Below, one piece after another: positions 1 through 9,788 of a stretch of 19,529 nt of DNA. The DNA comes from Acanthamoeba sp. SK_2022b (Eukaryota; Discosea; Longamoebia; Acanthamoebidae), in assembly GCA_027943245.1 (NCBI GenBank), contig JANDJZ010001007.1, positions 1-19,529 on the forward strand, written 5' to 3'. The position numbers and the translations under genes are program-made. The notes beneath the pieces were generated by a model. That model saw nothing but the letters and a program-made list of their open reading frames with translations, was not told the DNA's origin and searched no databases. Each line of letters opens with the position of its first letter. The first letter of the stretch is position 1.

Positions 1-2144
1 TGCGCGACAGAGGCAGCTGCAGTGATCATTGGAGCAGTGGGCGATGAGTCGACGATAAAACAAAAGAAAGAAAGAAAGAAATTTAAAAAATAATTAAAAA
101 GAAATAACAAAAATGTGACAAAGGAGCCATAGGGTAGATACCCCGCTGACGGCAATGCTGACGGTCTCGGTCTTGATGGGTTGGTTGGGAATGTTGTGGT
201 TGTAGGCGATGATGATCACCTCCTTCTTCTCCTGGTTGAGGATGGCGAACGTGCCCACGGTCGGGTGGGCGGGGCCAGAGACCACCATGCGCTCCCTACC
301 CGTGCGGTGCAGAATCTCGAACGCCCTACGCGTGCGCGGTCAGCACACACACACACACACGGGGAAAGAAGATCGAACGGTGGCGGGGGGGGGCTATACC
401 TGTAGACGGGCTTGGGGATCTTGTGGATCGTCATCATGCCGAAGCCCTGGTGGAAGGGGACCGACTCGAAACCGCCCTCCTCGAAGATGTCCGAGAAAGT
501 CTACAAAAAATAAATATTAAAAAAAAGGAAACCGTGAGCATGTCGAGAAAAGGAAATGATGATGGAGGTGAGGGGTGAAGTTACCCAGTAGGACATGATG
601 TCGACGATGCCCTGAACCTCCTGCACGTTGTACATGACAAAGGCCGAGGCGTAGGGGTCATCGTGCTTGCCGGGGGCGAAGAGGCCGCTGTTGTACTCGG
701 AGTAGATCACGGGGTAGGGCGCGGCCTCCTCTCGGGTCTTGGTGAACACCTTCTTCATGATGTCGCGCTGCAGCGGCTGCACGTCGGTCGGGTACTCGTG
801 CGTCGAGATGAAGTCAAGCGGCACTGCGCACACCACACACGACAGCCGTCAGCGCCTGCGCACGCCGCTGTGAGGGGGGGGGGCAACGTACGGCCGTTGG
901 AGGTGACGAAGGACTTGAACTCGGGGATCCACTGGCTCTGGGCGCCGACGCGGAGGCGCGAGTCGATGCGCTTGATGGCGCGCGAGGTGTAGCTGTAGAG
1001 CTTGAAGTAGTCGGCCTGCGTGCCGGTCCAGAAGTCCAGGTTGGGCTCGTTCCAGACCTCAAAATACCACGACCTCACCTAGACGCACGCACACACCGAC
1101 CATACGTCAAAACGAATGAATGGATGAAGGCAAGGAGCTGACAGGTGCAGGTCCTCTCACCTCATCGATGCCGTAGCGCTCGATGGCATGGTGGATGAAC
1201 GCGGTCACCAAGTCGGTCCACTTCTCGTAGTCCTGCGAGCACCGAGAAGATGGCGTAGGAGGGGGGGGGGGGAACGGCCGTGATTGGTCAGAGATTTTAC
1301 CGCTGGCTTGTGACGACAACAGAGAGAAGGTGCGTGGGTGTACCTTGGGCGGCGAGGTGTTGCCCTTGTAGTGGAACACGTACGTGGAGTTTGACGCGAG
1401 AGCCTCCGGCATGAAGCTGCAAAATGTTGGCAGTCGTGAGTACAATGGCGATGGTAGGCAGCACTCACGAGGCAGGGGTTCGGTGACGGGTACCTGAGCT
1501 CGACGTAGGGCTTCATCCCGATGGAGAGGAGGAAGTCGTAGATGGAGTCCAGGTTGAAGAACGAGTACGTGGGCTTGCCATTGGCATCAACAGAGAGCAG
1601 GGTGGACATGTCATCATCGAAGATGGCGTGGAACCTCTGCGAACACGTGGGAAGAAAGAGCGTCACTACCGGTGTACCTCAGGTCTGATTGGGTGTTCCC
1701 GCAATTTAAAAAGCCTTAAGGGGCAACCGCCACCTTAAATTGTTGGCCTCGTGCTGGAAAGGGGAGGAAACGTACCACGAACTTGACGCCGAGGTCGCGA
1801 CGGGCCATCTCGAGGTGCGCCCGGTAGTCCTCGCGGAGGGCGAGCAGGGCGTGACCAGACCCCACGCACTCCTTCCAGTAGTGCCTCCACTCGGTGGTAG
1901 GCTGCGCACCACCCGGCGGACAATGGGTAAGTTCTTCTCATACAAACGGCCAGGCCTTGTACTTAAGGCGGAGTTAAACAAAAAAGGAATGACCCACGCC
2001 CAGCGTGAATTGCGGGGGGTGTACCCTGTTGGCCTCAACCACGAAGCTAAGAGGGGCGGCTTCAACAGACGGAGCGGAAAGGGCGGCGGCGATGGCCAGC
2101 ATAAAGGCCAAGCTCACCACGCTGATCAACGAAACACGTTGCAT
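1..2144 (-). CDS. Secreted glycoside hydrolase family 39 enzyme (beta-xylosidase type), 3' end cut by window
   Basis: Ten exons on the minus strand: 2025-2144, 1776-1901, 1494-1636, 1344-1416, 1161-1232, 892-1078, 585-823, 400-500, 142-325 and 1-16 (continues off the window). All junctions keep phase. This gives about 420 residues before the edge. The start at 2144 opens a classic signal peptide (MQRV, then a hydrophobic stretch ending SVEAA), so the enzyme is probably secreted or lysosomal. GH39 landmarks in order are YWKECVGSGHA (exon 2), FVRFHAIFDDDM (exon 2/3 junction), ELSFMPEALAS (exon 3/4), YFEVWNEPNL with the predicted acid/base Glu189, STHEYPTD, and YSEYNSG with the predicted nucleophile Glu283, then SYWTFSDIFEEGG. 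GH39 includes beta-xylosidases and alpha-L-iduronidases. The motif set resembles the xylosidase branch, but substrate cannot be fixed from sequence alone. Exon 10 rests on only 16 nt (reads LPLSR) and is the weakest part. The gene is divergent to the orphan gene at 2581. Confidence 0.9.
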
Positions 2145-2580
2145 TGTCGCGGCTCCCTCACTGCGATCTTGAGGTTGTGGGGTGGTGTCTGCGCACGAGT
2201 TGGCCGGACAAAAAAACTGGACCACGAAAGCGATACCGCCTTTCGCGCCACCGATCGTCGCTTGTGATTGGAGCCGGCACCTGATCCTAGTTTTATCCGG
2301 ATATTGCCCGACAAGAAATTAAGAAACCTGTGCAGGAAGGAAAATAATATTTTCTTGGATAAGATTAATCGAAAGTAGAACAAAATGCAGCGGAGGGGCG
2401 TCACCGTTTTCGCGGCGTGGGGAAGGAGCGACAGCGTGATCACTTCTTCTGGCCGCATTGCATCCCTTTGTGCTTCTTCTTCATTCCGCCGTAAGATTTC
2501 GCTGCCCTTCATTTAATTCATTACCTCTTAATCTCCGCTCCTTTGTCTCGATCTTCTGCTCTATGCTTTGACGCTAAAGG
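2145..2580. promoter_or_regulatory. Intergenic region between divergent GH39 and orphan genes (436 bp)
   Basis: This stretch separates the GH39 start (minus, 2144) from the orphan-gene start (plus, 2581). It must hold both upstream regions and 5' leaders. It has an AT-rich core around 2290-2390 and no open frame with family resemblance. I see no convincing TATA box or known motif, and its promoter role is inferred only from gene orientation. Confidence 0.45.
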
Positions 2581-3048
2581 ATGGCGCTACACTTTGTCTG
2601 CCGCAATGCAGGACCACTCACCACGACAGCCGACCAGGGCATTGAGACCCTGAGCTTGCAGTCGGCACTACTTGAAGTGGCGCGTGTAAAACAGCTGGGC
2701 GCTGGAGCCCTCGAGTCGTGGAACCGAGCAGGCCGCCTGTTGCTGGAGCCTGCTGGTCTTACCACAGTCGGCGACGTGCTCTCCCTCCCCGCCCAGGACG
2801 TCGACGAGGACCTCCTCACAAACAAGGACTCGCCCGCACAGAGAGCCAAGCACCTGCGCGAGCTGGCCCTCCCCCAGGGCGTGCTGCGTGCGCTCGTGCA
2901 CATCCGCGCGGGCCACCATGATGAGACTCTCCGCGGTCTCGCCGCCGCCTTCGCCAAGCGTCGACCCGCGCCTGTGGCGGACGAGCAGCCTGCCACAAAC
3001 GAGCAGCCTGCCACGCCCGCCACGGAGGAGACGAGCTCTCAATCCTGA
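2581..3048 (+). CDS. Orphan 155-residue protein, single exon, function unknown
   Basis: This is an uninterrupted frame from ATG 2581 to TGA 3048. I do not recognise the family. Residues 1-125 look alpha-helical, with leucine- and alanine-rich stretches and a segment TTVGDVLSLPAQDVDEDLL that resembles a helix-turn-helix or helix-hairpin-helix surface. There is no signal peptide or membrane segment. The C-terminal tail (about 130-155) is low-complexity and acidic, with an imperfect tandem EQPATNEQPATPATEE that comes from a 16-nt direct repeat in the DNA around 2980-3014. Support for coding is the GC-rich third-position pattern like its neighbours and a clean intergenic context. Lack of introns is unusual here, since every other complete gene has at least two. 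It lies 221 bp upstream of RACK1 on the same strand. It could be a lineage-specific gene or a rapidly diverging member of a known family. Confidence 0.6.
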   Translation: MALHFVCRNAGPLTTTADQGIETLSLQSALLEVARVKQLGAGALESWNRAGRLLLEPAGLTTVGDVLSLPAQDVDEDLLTNKDSPAQRAKHLRELALPQGVLRALVHIRAGHHDETLRGLAAAFAKRRPAPVADEQPATNEQPATPATEETSSQS

Positions 3049-3229
3049 AGAAATGCAACGCCCATGGGCTTTAGTAGTGTGTTTTGACCTCGAGTCTACG
3101 TTCTGTCTCGCGTGGGGTCGCCCTTTGTGTTCGGACTGGCGAGGGTGAAATGAAATTTCCGAAATCCAGAAATATTTGCGAAATGGTTTCACGCAGCCAA
3201 ACAAAGGCTTGGTGGTTTGGCGGGCTCGG

Positions 3230-3249
3230 TTCTTTCTTTCTCTTTCTTC
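3230..3249 (+). promoter_or_regulatory. 20-nt pyrimidine tract just upstream of RACK1 ATG (possible TOP/initiator element)
   Basis: There is an unbroken C/T run of 20 bases ending 20 bases before the RACK1 start codon. In animals, RACK1 transcripts are of the 5'-TOP class, starting at C followed by pyrimidines. Here the start site is unknown, so a TOP or initiator role is inference. Confidence 0.35.
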
Positions 3250-3269
3250 GGTATCGAACCATCACCAGC

Positions 3270-4420
3270 ATGTCCGACTCGCTCACTCTCAAGGGTGTCC
3301 TCAGGGGCCACAGCGGCTGGGTCAACTCCATTGCCACCACCACCGAGAACAATGACATGATCCTGTCCGCCTCCAGGGGTACGTTTCGTTTCACACTGGC
3401 ACATTAGACCTTGCCGCATTTATTTGCCGTTTGTCATGTCCTGATCCTTAATCGTTTGTGAATGCAGACAAGACCCTGCTCGTGTGGAACCTCACCCGCG
3501 ATGAGGAGAACTACGGTCAGCCCAAGAGGGCCCTCAAGGGTCACTCCCACTTCGTCAACGACGTCGTCATCTCGTCGGATGGCCAGTTCGCCCTCTCCGC
3601 CTCGTGGGGTACGTTGCTCGTGCCTCCTTTCATCGTTCCATCTCCGCTTGAATGAACAAGAAAATGTTGACATCAATTTAATTGAATCTATTGATCAATC
3701 GTAGATAACACCCTGCGTCTGTGGGACCTGAACGCCGGCACCACCACCCGCCGTTTCGTTGGCCACAGCAAGGACGTCCTGTCCGTCGCCTTCTCGGCCG
3801 ACAACAGGCAGATCGTGTCGGGCTCGCGCGACAGGAGCATCAAGCTGTGGAACACCCTGGGCGAGTGCAAGTACACCATCGACGGCGAGGGTGCGCACAC
3901 CGAGTGGGTCAGCTGCGTGAGGTTCTCGCCCAACGCCGCCAACCCCGTCATCGTGTCGTCCGGCTGGGACAAGCTCGTCAAGGTGTGGAACCTCCACAAC
4001 TGCAGGCTCAGGACCAACCTCCGCGGCCACACCGGCTACGTCAACACCGTGACCGTCTCCCCCGACGGCTCGCTCTGCGCCTCTGGCGGCAAGGACGGCA
4101 CCGCCATGCTCTGGGACCTGAACGAGGGCAAGCACCTGTCCTCGCTCGAGGGTGGTGAGATCATCCACTCGCTCGTCTTCTCGCCCAACCGCTACTGGCT
4201 CTGCGCTGCCACCACCACCGGCATCCGCATCTGGGATCTCGAGAGCAAGAGCGTCGTCGCCGAGCTCAACAAGAACAACTGCGCCGGCTTCTTCGGCGAT
4301 GACGACACCCCCAAGGACAAGAACCCCACCCCGATCTCCCTCGCCTGGTCCGCCGATGGCTCCACCCTCTTCGCCGGCTACACCGACAGCGTCATCCGTG
4401 TCTTCGAGACCTCGCTGTAA
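3270..4420 (+). CDS. RACK1: RACK1, seven-WD40 scaffold protein of the 40S ribosome
   Basis: Three exons, 3270-3378, 3468-3608 and 3705-4420, join in phase to give 321 residues; human RACK1 has 317. The protein is a full WD40 propeller with recognisable repeats: [10 protein letters not shown]...[22 protein letters not shown]...[22 protein letters not shown]...[25 protein letters not shown]...[23 protein letters not shown]...[12 protein letters not shown], a sixth repeat ending [10 protein letters not shown], and a seventh ending [17 protein letters not shown]1 binds the small ribosomal subunit near the mRNA exit and anchors signalling proteins such as PKC. Both introns start GTACGT and split the Asp codon of SASRD and SASWD. 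A (GTTCT)4 run at 4426-4450 follows the stop. It converges with MMAA, with 162 bp between stops. The alternative of a conventional G-beta subunit is unlikely, because the length and the [12 protein letters not shown] and [12 protein letters not shown] blocks are RACK1-specific. Confidence 0.97.
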
Positions 4421-4425
4421 AGTGT

Positions 4426-4450
4426 GTTCTGTTCTGTTCTGTTCTGTTCG
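4426..4450 (+). repeat. (GTTCT)n pentanucleotide run in RACK1 3' flank
   Basis: Four GTTCT units and one GTTCG begin 5 bases after the RACK1 stop codon, so the run is probably in the 3' UTR. It is G/U-rich in the transcript and could be part of the 3'-end signal, since no AATAAA is visible between the two convergent stops. Confidence 0.7.
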
Positions 4451-4582
4451 TTACCATCGGGCCCGGTCTGGCCTTGCCTCTCCCAAATGCACAGACTGCC
4501 CCCCCCCCATTCCGTGCGCGCCAACCTCCCCTCTGTCATGGGTGAAGATGGGGCAATGAAGTGTAGTTGAAGCGCCTCATCT

Positions 4583-5903
4583 TCAAGAAGGCTGGTGGTG
4601 CTCGTGGCCAAAGAGGTTGAGCAGGCGCTCGGCAGCGATGCCGACGGGCACGGTGCCGCGAGCCACCTCGCTCTCGTAGCTTCCCAGCTGCTGCTGCACG
4701 TTGGGGTCCTGCTTGAACCGATCCACGAGCTCGTCGGCGATGAGCCGCCACAGCCACTTGCGCTTCTGGTCCTCCCTCCGTCGCCACAGCTCTCCCGTTT
4801 CCTGCGCCGCGTCCACACAACACGCACACAGACCACAACAACACGCATGGGGCTCGTTACGCCATGAGCGTGGCCACAACCTGGAAGCAGGCCTGTCGCT
4901 GGTACCAGCATGGTCTTGCGGTACTCCTCGAGGGTGGCGATTACCTCGTCCAGGCCCTTCCCCGTGGCCGCCGAGCATGCCATGACCTGCGAATGACCAA
5001 GCCAGCGCCAAACACGTTACGATTGGCCAACAGAACGCGAGAGGCCACGGGGCAAGAGTGGAAGAGAGGGGGGGGGGGGGCGGAGCACCCTGGGCATCCA
5101 GTCGAACGACTTGGGGTGGATGAGCTTGAGGGCGCTCTGGTACTCGAACTGCGTCTTGCGGGCGGCGTCGGCCAGATCGCCGTCGGCCTTGTTGACCACG
5201 ATCAGGTCGGCCAGCTCCATCACGCCCTTCTTGATGCCCTGCAGCTCGTCGCCACCGCCGGGCGACACCTGGTGGCCCCACCCGCGCAACGCAACGCCCA
5301 ACGCAACGCCCAACGCAACACGCAACGCAAGGCAAGGCAACGCAACGCCCAACGGGTGAGGCCCGGACATCGCGTGCCAGCACCGGCGAGCCTCCAAAGG
5401 GCAGGCGTACGAGGAGCAGGAACATGTCGACCATGGCCTCCACCGCCGTTTCCGATTGGCCGACGCCCACCGTCTCCACGACGATCATGTCGTAGCCGGC
5501 CCCCTCGCAGATGGCGATGGTCTCGCTCATGTAGCGCGTCACGCCGCCTGTGGCCACACGCCCAACCGCCACCGCGAGCGTTGAGCAGCGCACGCGTGTG
5601 TCTGGCGGCGGGCCGATGGGGTTACCCAGAGTGCCGCGCGTTGGCGAAGGCCGGACAAAGGCGCTCGGGTGGTTGGAGAGCCGCAGCATGCGCGTCTTGT
5701 CGCCCAGTATGCTGCCTCCCGTTCGCGCCGACGACGGGTCCACCGCCTGGCGCGCGCCAATCAAGCGTGAGCACGGCGCACGCGACCAACGCGTGGGCCT
5801 GGAGCGGAGGGAAGCGCACGAGGACGGCCAGTTGGTGCTGCCGATCGACCAGGCGCATGCCGAGCGCTTCGATGAACGTCGACTGTCGGGCCACGCATCA
5901 CGC

Positions 5904-5971
<68 letters not shown>

Positions 5972-6494
5972 GCGCCATGAGCGGAGGCGTAGAAGGCAGA
6001 CAAGAGCCAGGGGGAGGGGAGCGTGCCTTGCCCACGCCCGGCGGACCGGAGATGCCCACGCGGAAGGTCGATGTCTTGGGGTGACGGGACACGCACGACG
6101 TCGAGGGCGCGGTGGCGGCGGCCAGGCGGGCGAGGAGCGCCTCGGCCGTGCGGCGGTCGCGATGGCGAGACGACTCCACCAGCGTCACGGCCTGCGCCAC
6201 TGCTCGTCGCTCACCTCGCATAACCCGCCCCGCCAGCCCCTCCACAAATGCGTCCTCCTCTACTCCACATAATATTTATTCAGTCTTTATTTATTTCTTA
6301 TTATTGTTATTTTAAAAGTATTAATATGTTTTTGCAGATGGCTCGGTACCGCTGCTGGTGTAGCGCCGGGTAGCGGAGGTGACGAGCGGGTGTGGCATTC
6401 CCTGCACTTGGCATCGTTGGAGCAAGCCAACGGTGCGCGTGGGCAGGGCAGCCCACTGGCCGCGGCACCGCCATGCTCCTGTCGCGGCTCGCAT
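4583..6494 (-). CDS. MMAA: MMAA/MeaB-type G3E GTPase, mitochondrial methylmalonyl-CoA mutase chaperone
   Basis: Eight exons on the minus strand: 6350-6494, 6027-6262, 5820-5882, 5626-5746, 5411-5547, 5089-5268, 4906-4986 and 4583-4801. They join in phase to 393 residues; human MMAA has 418. Exon 1 encodes an Arg-rich leader starting [14 protein letters not shown] and ending TRRYTSS, which fits a mitochondrial presequence with an R-3-type cleavage site. The mature part has [14 protein letters not shown], Walker A GPPGVGK|STF (residues 121-130), [60 protein letters not shown], the guanine-specificity motif NKAD (260-263), and [15 protein letters not shown]. The C-terminal dimerisation arm is [12 protein letters not shown] and onward. 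The family loads and protects adenosylcobalamin-dependent mutase. Intron 2 is GC-AG and falls inside Walker A. The start is chosen because it supplies the leader and the phase; the exon 1 to 2 junction is the least certain. Confidence 0.93.
5284..5354. repeat. CAACGC-type tandem repeat in MMAA intron 5
   Basis: Imperfect head-to-tail units of CGCAACGC and CCAACG fill the middle of the 142-nt intron 5269-5410. They read as GCGTTGGG repeats in the transcript. No coding role is apparent. Confidence 0.8.
5909..5968. repeat. (CA)30 microsatellite in MMAA intron 2
   Basis: About 60 bp of perfect CA repeat lie within the GC-AG intron 5883-6026, reading (TG)n in the MMAA transcript. Cysteine-valine or His-Thr frames running across it are repeat artefacts. 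Confidence 0.95.
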
Positions 6495-6659
6495 CTCCTC
6501 TCTCGGATCTTTTTTTATCTGGCAATGATTTCTTTTTATTTCCTTTTTAATTTCTTTTGTAAAGTGTTTCGCTTCGTGTGCCTGCGCCCTTCTCTGAATT
6601 GGGACTGGCCGGTCTTGGCTCTGTAATCGTCGCACAGAACATCATTTTACACAAAAGGA
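6495..6659. promoter_or_regulatory. 165-bp shared upstream region of divergent MMAA and Shk-like kinase genes
   Basis: The two start codons, 6494 on minus and 6660 on plus, are only 165 bp apart. The region contains T-rich stretches (6510-6560) and must contain both 5' leaders and any promoters. A bidirectional promoter is inferred from geometry; no specific motif is claimed. Confidence 0.5.
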
Positions 6660-7530
6660 ATGGACGCGCGTAGAACCGAGCACAGGGAGGACCTGCGACT
6701 TGCTCCCGACGACCTTGCGTCGGACCAAGCCGCGGCCGATTCTACGTCGGCCGCCCCCTCCTCCTCGACCACCACTACACCTGCGCCCGCGGCCAGCCCC
6801 GCCCCCCCTTCCGGCTCCGCCACGTCGGGGAGAGGCGCGCCGACGCGCGCCACGCCGTCGAGCCCGCGCGTCGACCAGCCCCCGGCCGCCTCGCCCAGCT
6901 CGGCCAGGGGCGGGGCCGCCGCGTCTACGTCCGCGGGCGGGGCGGGCGCCGGCCTGCTGCACTCGGGCCCGCCCGAGGTCCAGCCGCACGAGATCAAGTG
7001 CTTCGAGAAGGTCGGCGGCGGCTGCTTCGGCGAAGTGTTTCGGTGCGCGCCCGTAATGAAGAGGGGGGGGAGGGGGGAGAGGGAGAGGGGAGAGGGGGGG
7101 CAGTGGGTGGCGAGGCGCTCACGCGGGATTGCCTGCGCGGCGCGCGCAGGGGCAAGTGTCGCGGGATCGAAGTGGCGGTGAAGCGGCTCTACCGGACGGA
7201 CCTCGACGAGAAGACGCTCACCGACTTCAAGAAGGAGATCGAGATCATGAGCAAGCTCAACCACCCCAACGTGGTCCTGTTCATGGGCACGGATGTCTTC
7301 TTCTCCTCCTCCTCTTTCCCCTTCTCCCGTCTGATTGTGGCTTGCGTGCGCTTGTGGCTCCACCGGACGCAGGGGCGTGCACCACTCCCGGACACATGGC
7401 GATCGTGACCGAGCTGATGCCCAAGGGCAACCTGGCCCAGGTACCCTGCCCTCGTTCGCCGCGGCCGCCGCGAGGCCTCGCTTCGCGTGCACGCGCGCGC
7501 AGGTTTCCACCGTGGTCGTGTTGCTCACAC

Positions 7531-7599
<69 letters not shown>

Positions 7600-9100
7600 C
7601 ACAGTTGCTGCACAACCAAAAGGTGGAGTTGCCTCTGTCGATGCGCATGCGCATGGCCAAGGACGCCGCTCTCGGCATGGTACCCTCCTTACACGCTGCG
7701 GCCGCCATTGCCACTCGTCACCCCCCCCCCCCGCGCGTCCAACCGTGAACTGACCGCCTCCGTTGCTGTGCCACCGAACAGAACTGGCTGCACGAGAGCA
7801 ACCCGAGCATCCTGCATCGCGACATGAAGCCACAGAATTTGCTCGTGCGTCCCGCCCTCTCCTTGGCACAGTATCCGGTGGAAGGAGAGGATAATGATGA
7901 TGATATACTAGCGACTGACCAACGCGTGCTCGTGATGACGTCATCACGTGCGGGGGGGGGCAAACGGGAGCTCAGATCGACAAGGACATGCGCGTCAAGG
8001 TATGCGACTTTGGCCTGAGCGTTGTCAAACCGCGCGGCGAAGTCTTGCGCGACAAGGACTCCATTCCCGGTACGCGCCCTCACCGCAGTCGTGAAGGACA
8101 CGCGCGCGCGTGCCGCGCATTCCAACGCTCATCGCTCGCCAAAAATTGTCGACACGCTGTTGGCCAACAGGCACGCCGTTGTGGATGAGCCCCGAGGTGC
8201 TGCAGGGCAAGGACGTCGACGAGAAGGCCGACGTCTACTCCTACGGCCTCGTGTTGTGGGTAAGCCGCCCTCTCTCCCCCACCACCGGTGACCAGCACAT
8301 ATGCGCGACGCAACTCACTCGCCCACGCCCACGCCCACGCCCACGCCCACCACGCACACACGCACACAAACGCATACGCGCGCATAGGAAATCCTCTCGC
8401 GCGTGGAGCCGTTCCTGCACCACGACAACTACGCCATGTTCAAGCGCTCGGTGTGCTTCAAGAACGAGCGTCCGCCCATGCCGGAGAACTGCCTGCCCTC
8501 CCTGCGGTACCTCATCGAGGCCTGCTGGCAGAAGGAGCCCATCAAGCGGCCCTCCTTTGCGCAGATCATCCCCATGCTCGATATCGGTATCCACCATCAC
8601 CGCCACCATCTCCATCGCTTACTCCAGCACACGCACGCGCGCACACGCACACGCACACGCACGCATCGGGGCTGGCGCTGATTCGGGACCGCCGTGTGGC
8701 CAGTGGTGGTGGACGCGACGGTGGAGGACGAGGCCGGCAGGGACATCTGGAAGAAGAACTTCCTCGGCAAGGACGAAGTCAGCTGGTAACCCTCCCTCCC
8801 TCCCCCACCCTACCTTCACCGTTGTTGGGAGAGTGCGTGATATTTATTTATTATTTATTTATTTATTTATATTTATAAATATTAATCGAATAAAACCACC
8901 AGGGACCGGTTCTTGAGCGCGCTGATGCGTGGGCTGAGCCTGCCGGCGGCTGACCCGGAGGACATCCAGGTGCGGTGCCTCAAGGCCGTCCTCGGCGAGA
9001 AGTCCAAGGACCCCACCCTGCACGACCAGGTACGCCCCTGCCCCCCCCCCCATGCGCAGTCTCCCCAGGGCAAGACGACCCTGACTTGTATCGCTGCGCC

Positions 9101-9175
<75 letters not shown>

Positions 9176-9788
9176 GCTGTGTGCTATGGCAGTGGATCGT
9201 GACGCTGGACAGGTTCGGCAAGGTGTGCGACCTGTTCGGCCCGGTGCTTGCGGCTCCGCCGAAGCGTAGCAGCAACATCCTCCAGAACGTGCACGACGTG
9301 CTCCGGAACGATTGGTTCCACGGGGAGATCTCGCGCGAGGAGGCCGAGTCCAGGCTCACCGGCGTGGTGCCCGGCACCTACCTCGTATGGGCTACCCCCC
9401 CTCCCAACCTCTCCCCATTGGCCCAGTTTTAACCGCAGGGCGGCACCAGGTGCGGTTGTCGACCACGTCGGGCAACTGCTTCACGATCTCCAAGATGTCC
9501 AAGTCGGGCAAGATCAACCACCAGCGCATCAAGTACTCCCACGCCGACGGCTTCTCGATCACCGTGCAGTCGCCCAAGGGCGGCAAGGGCGGGCAGACGG
9601 TCACCTCGCAGGGCTCCCTCTCGCTGGAGCGCTTCATCGCCAAGATCGCGAACGACCTCTACCTGAAGCGACCCTCGCCCGGTCCCTTCCGCTCCCTCTT
9701 CGTCAAGAACACGGCCCTCGACGGCTACCTTTTCAACGAGGAGGACGCCGCCGACTACGACGACGATGATGGGGCCTCGTCCGACTGA
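6660..9788 (+). CDS. Shk-like TKL kinase with C-terminal SH2 domain
   Basis: Twelve exons join in phase to 615 residues: 6660-7042, 7150-7286, 7373-7440, 7605-7679, 7782-7844, 7976-8069, 8171-8259, 8388-8586, 8704-8785, 8903-9029, 9193-9384 and 9450-9788. Residues 1-110 are a low-complexity Ser/Ala/Pro-rich arm. The kinase domain (about 112-370) has glycine loop GGGCFGEV (119-126), VAVK with Lys139, LLHNQKVELPLSMRMRMAKDAALGMNWL (split across two exons), HRDMKPQN with Asp235, CDFG with Asp253, and TPLWMSPEV. After a linker, the SH2 domain starts at NDWFHGEIS (about 480) and carries the phosphotyrosine-binding Arg505 in TYLVRLST. The tail is acidic (about 598-612). This architecture is the Dictyostelium Shk family, reported as dual-specificity kinases in phosphotyrosine signalling. 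Intron 2 (7287-7372) has a GC donor in this model, required to read FMGACTTPGHMAIVTEL. Introns 3 and 10 carry long CA/TG repeats. Confidence 0.93.
7063..7107 (+). repeat. G-tract cluster in Shk-like kinase intron 1
   Basis: Six or more runs of three to eight G are separated by one to four bases (A, AGA, CAGT). They fill the middle of the 107-nt intron 7043-7149 on the transcribed-sense strand. The pattern fits an RNA G-quadruplex motif, but formation is not shown. Confidence 0.75.
7532..7599. repeat. (AC)34 microsatellite in Shk-like kinase intron 3
   Basis: About 68 bp of AC repeat end five bases before exon 4, so the acceptor reads directly out of the repeat (ACACAACACAG). The intron is 7441-7604. 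Confidence 0.95.
8318..8350. repeat. (CGCCCA)n repeat in Shk-like kinase intron 7
   Basis: Five tandem copies of a C-rich hexamer (CGCCCA) lie within intron 8260-8387. They are followed by irregular CACACG units that continue to the exon 8 acceptor. Confidence 0.8.
9102..9174. repeat. (TG)36 microsatellite in Shk-like kinase intron 10
   Basis: About 73 bp of TG repeat end 18 bases before exon 11 (acceptor GGCAG at 9188-9192). The intron is 9030-9192. It would supply a U/G tract in place of a normal polypyrimidine tract. Confidence 0.95.

Noticed and set aside
3379..3704. Intronic snoRNA in RACK1, as found in animals
   Set aside because: Neither intron (89 and 96 nt) shows a C box RTGATGA paired with a D box CTGA and terminal stem.
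4583..5965. A 460-codon minus-strand open frame starting with Cys-Val repeats
   Set aside because: It joins real MMAA exons 4, 5 and 8 to intron sequence and other-frame reading of exons 6 and 7, and begins in the CA microsatellite. The spliced eight-exon model explains the conserved motifs.
8887..8896. AATAAA near 8889 as a gene end
   Set aside because: It lies inside intron 9 of the Shk-like kinase; the frame and SH2 domain continue after the acceptor at 8902.
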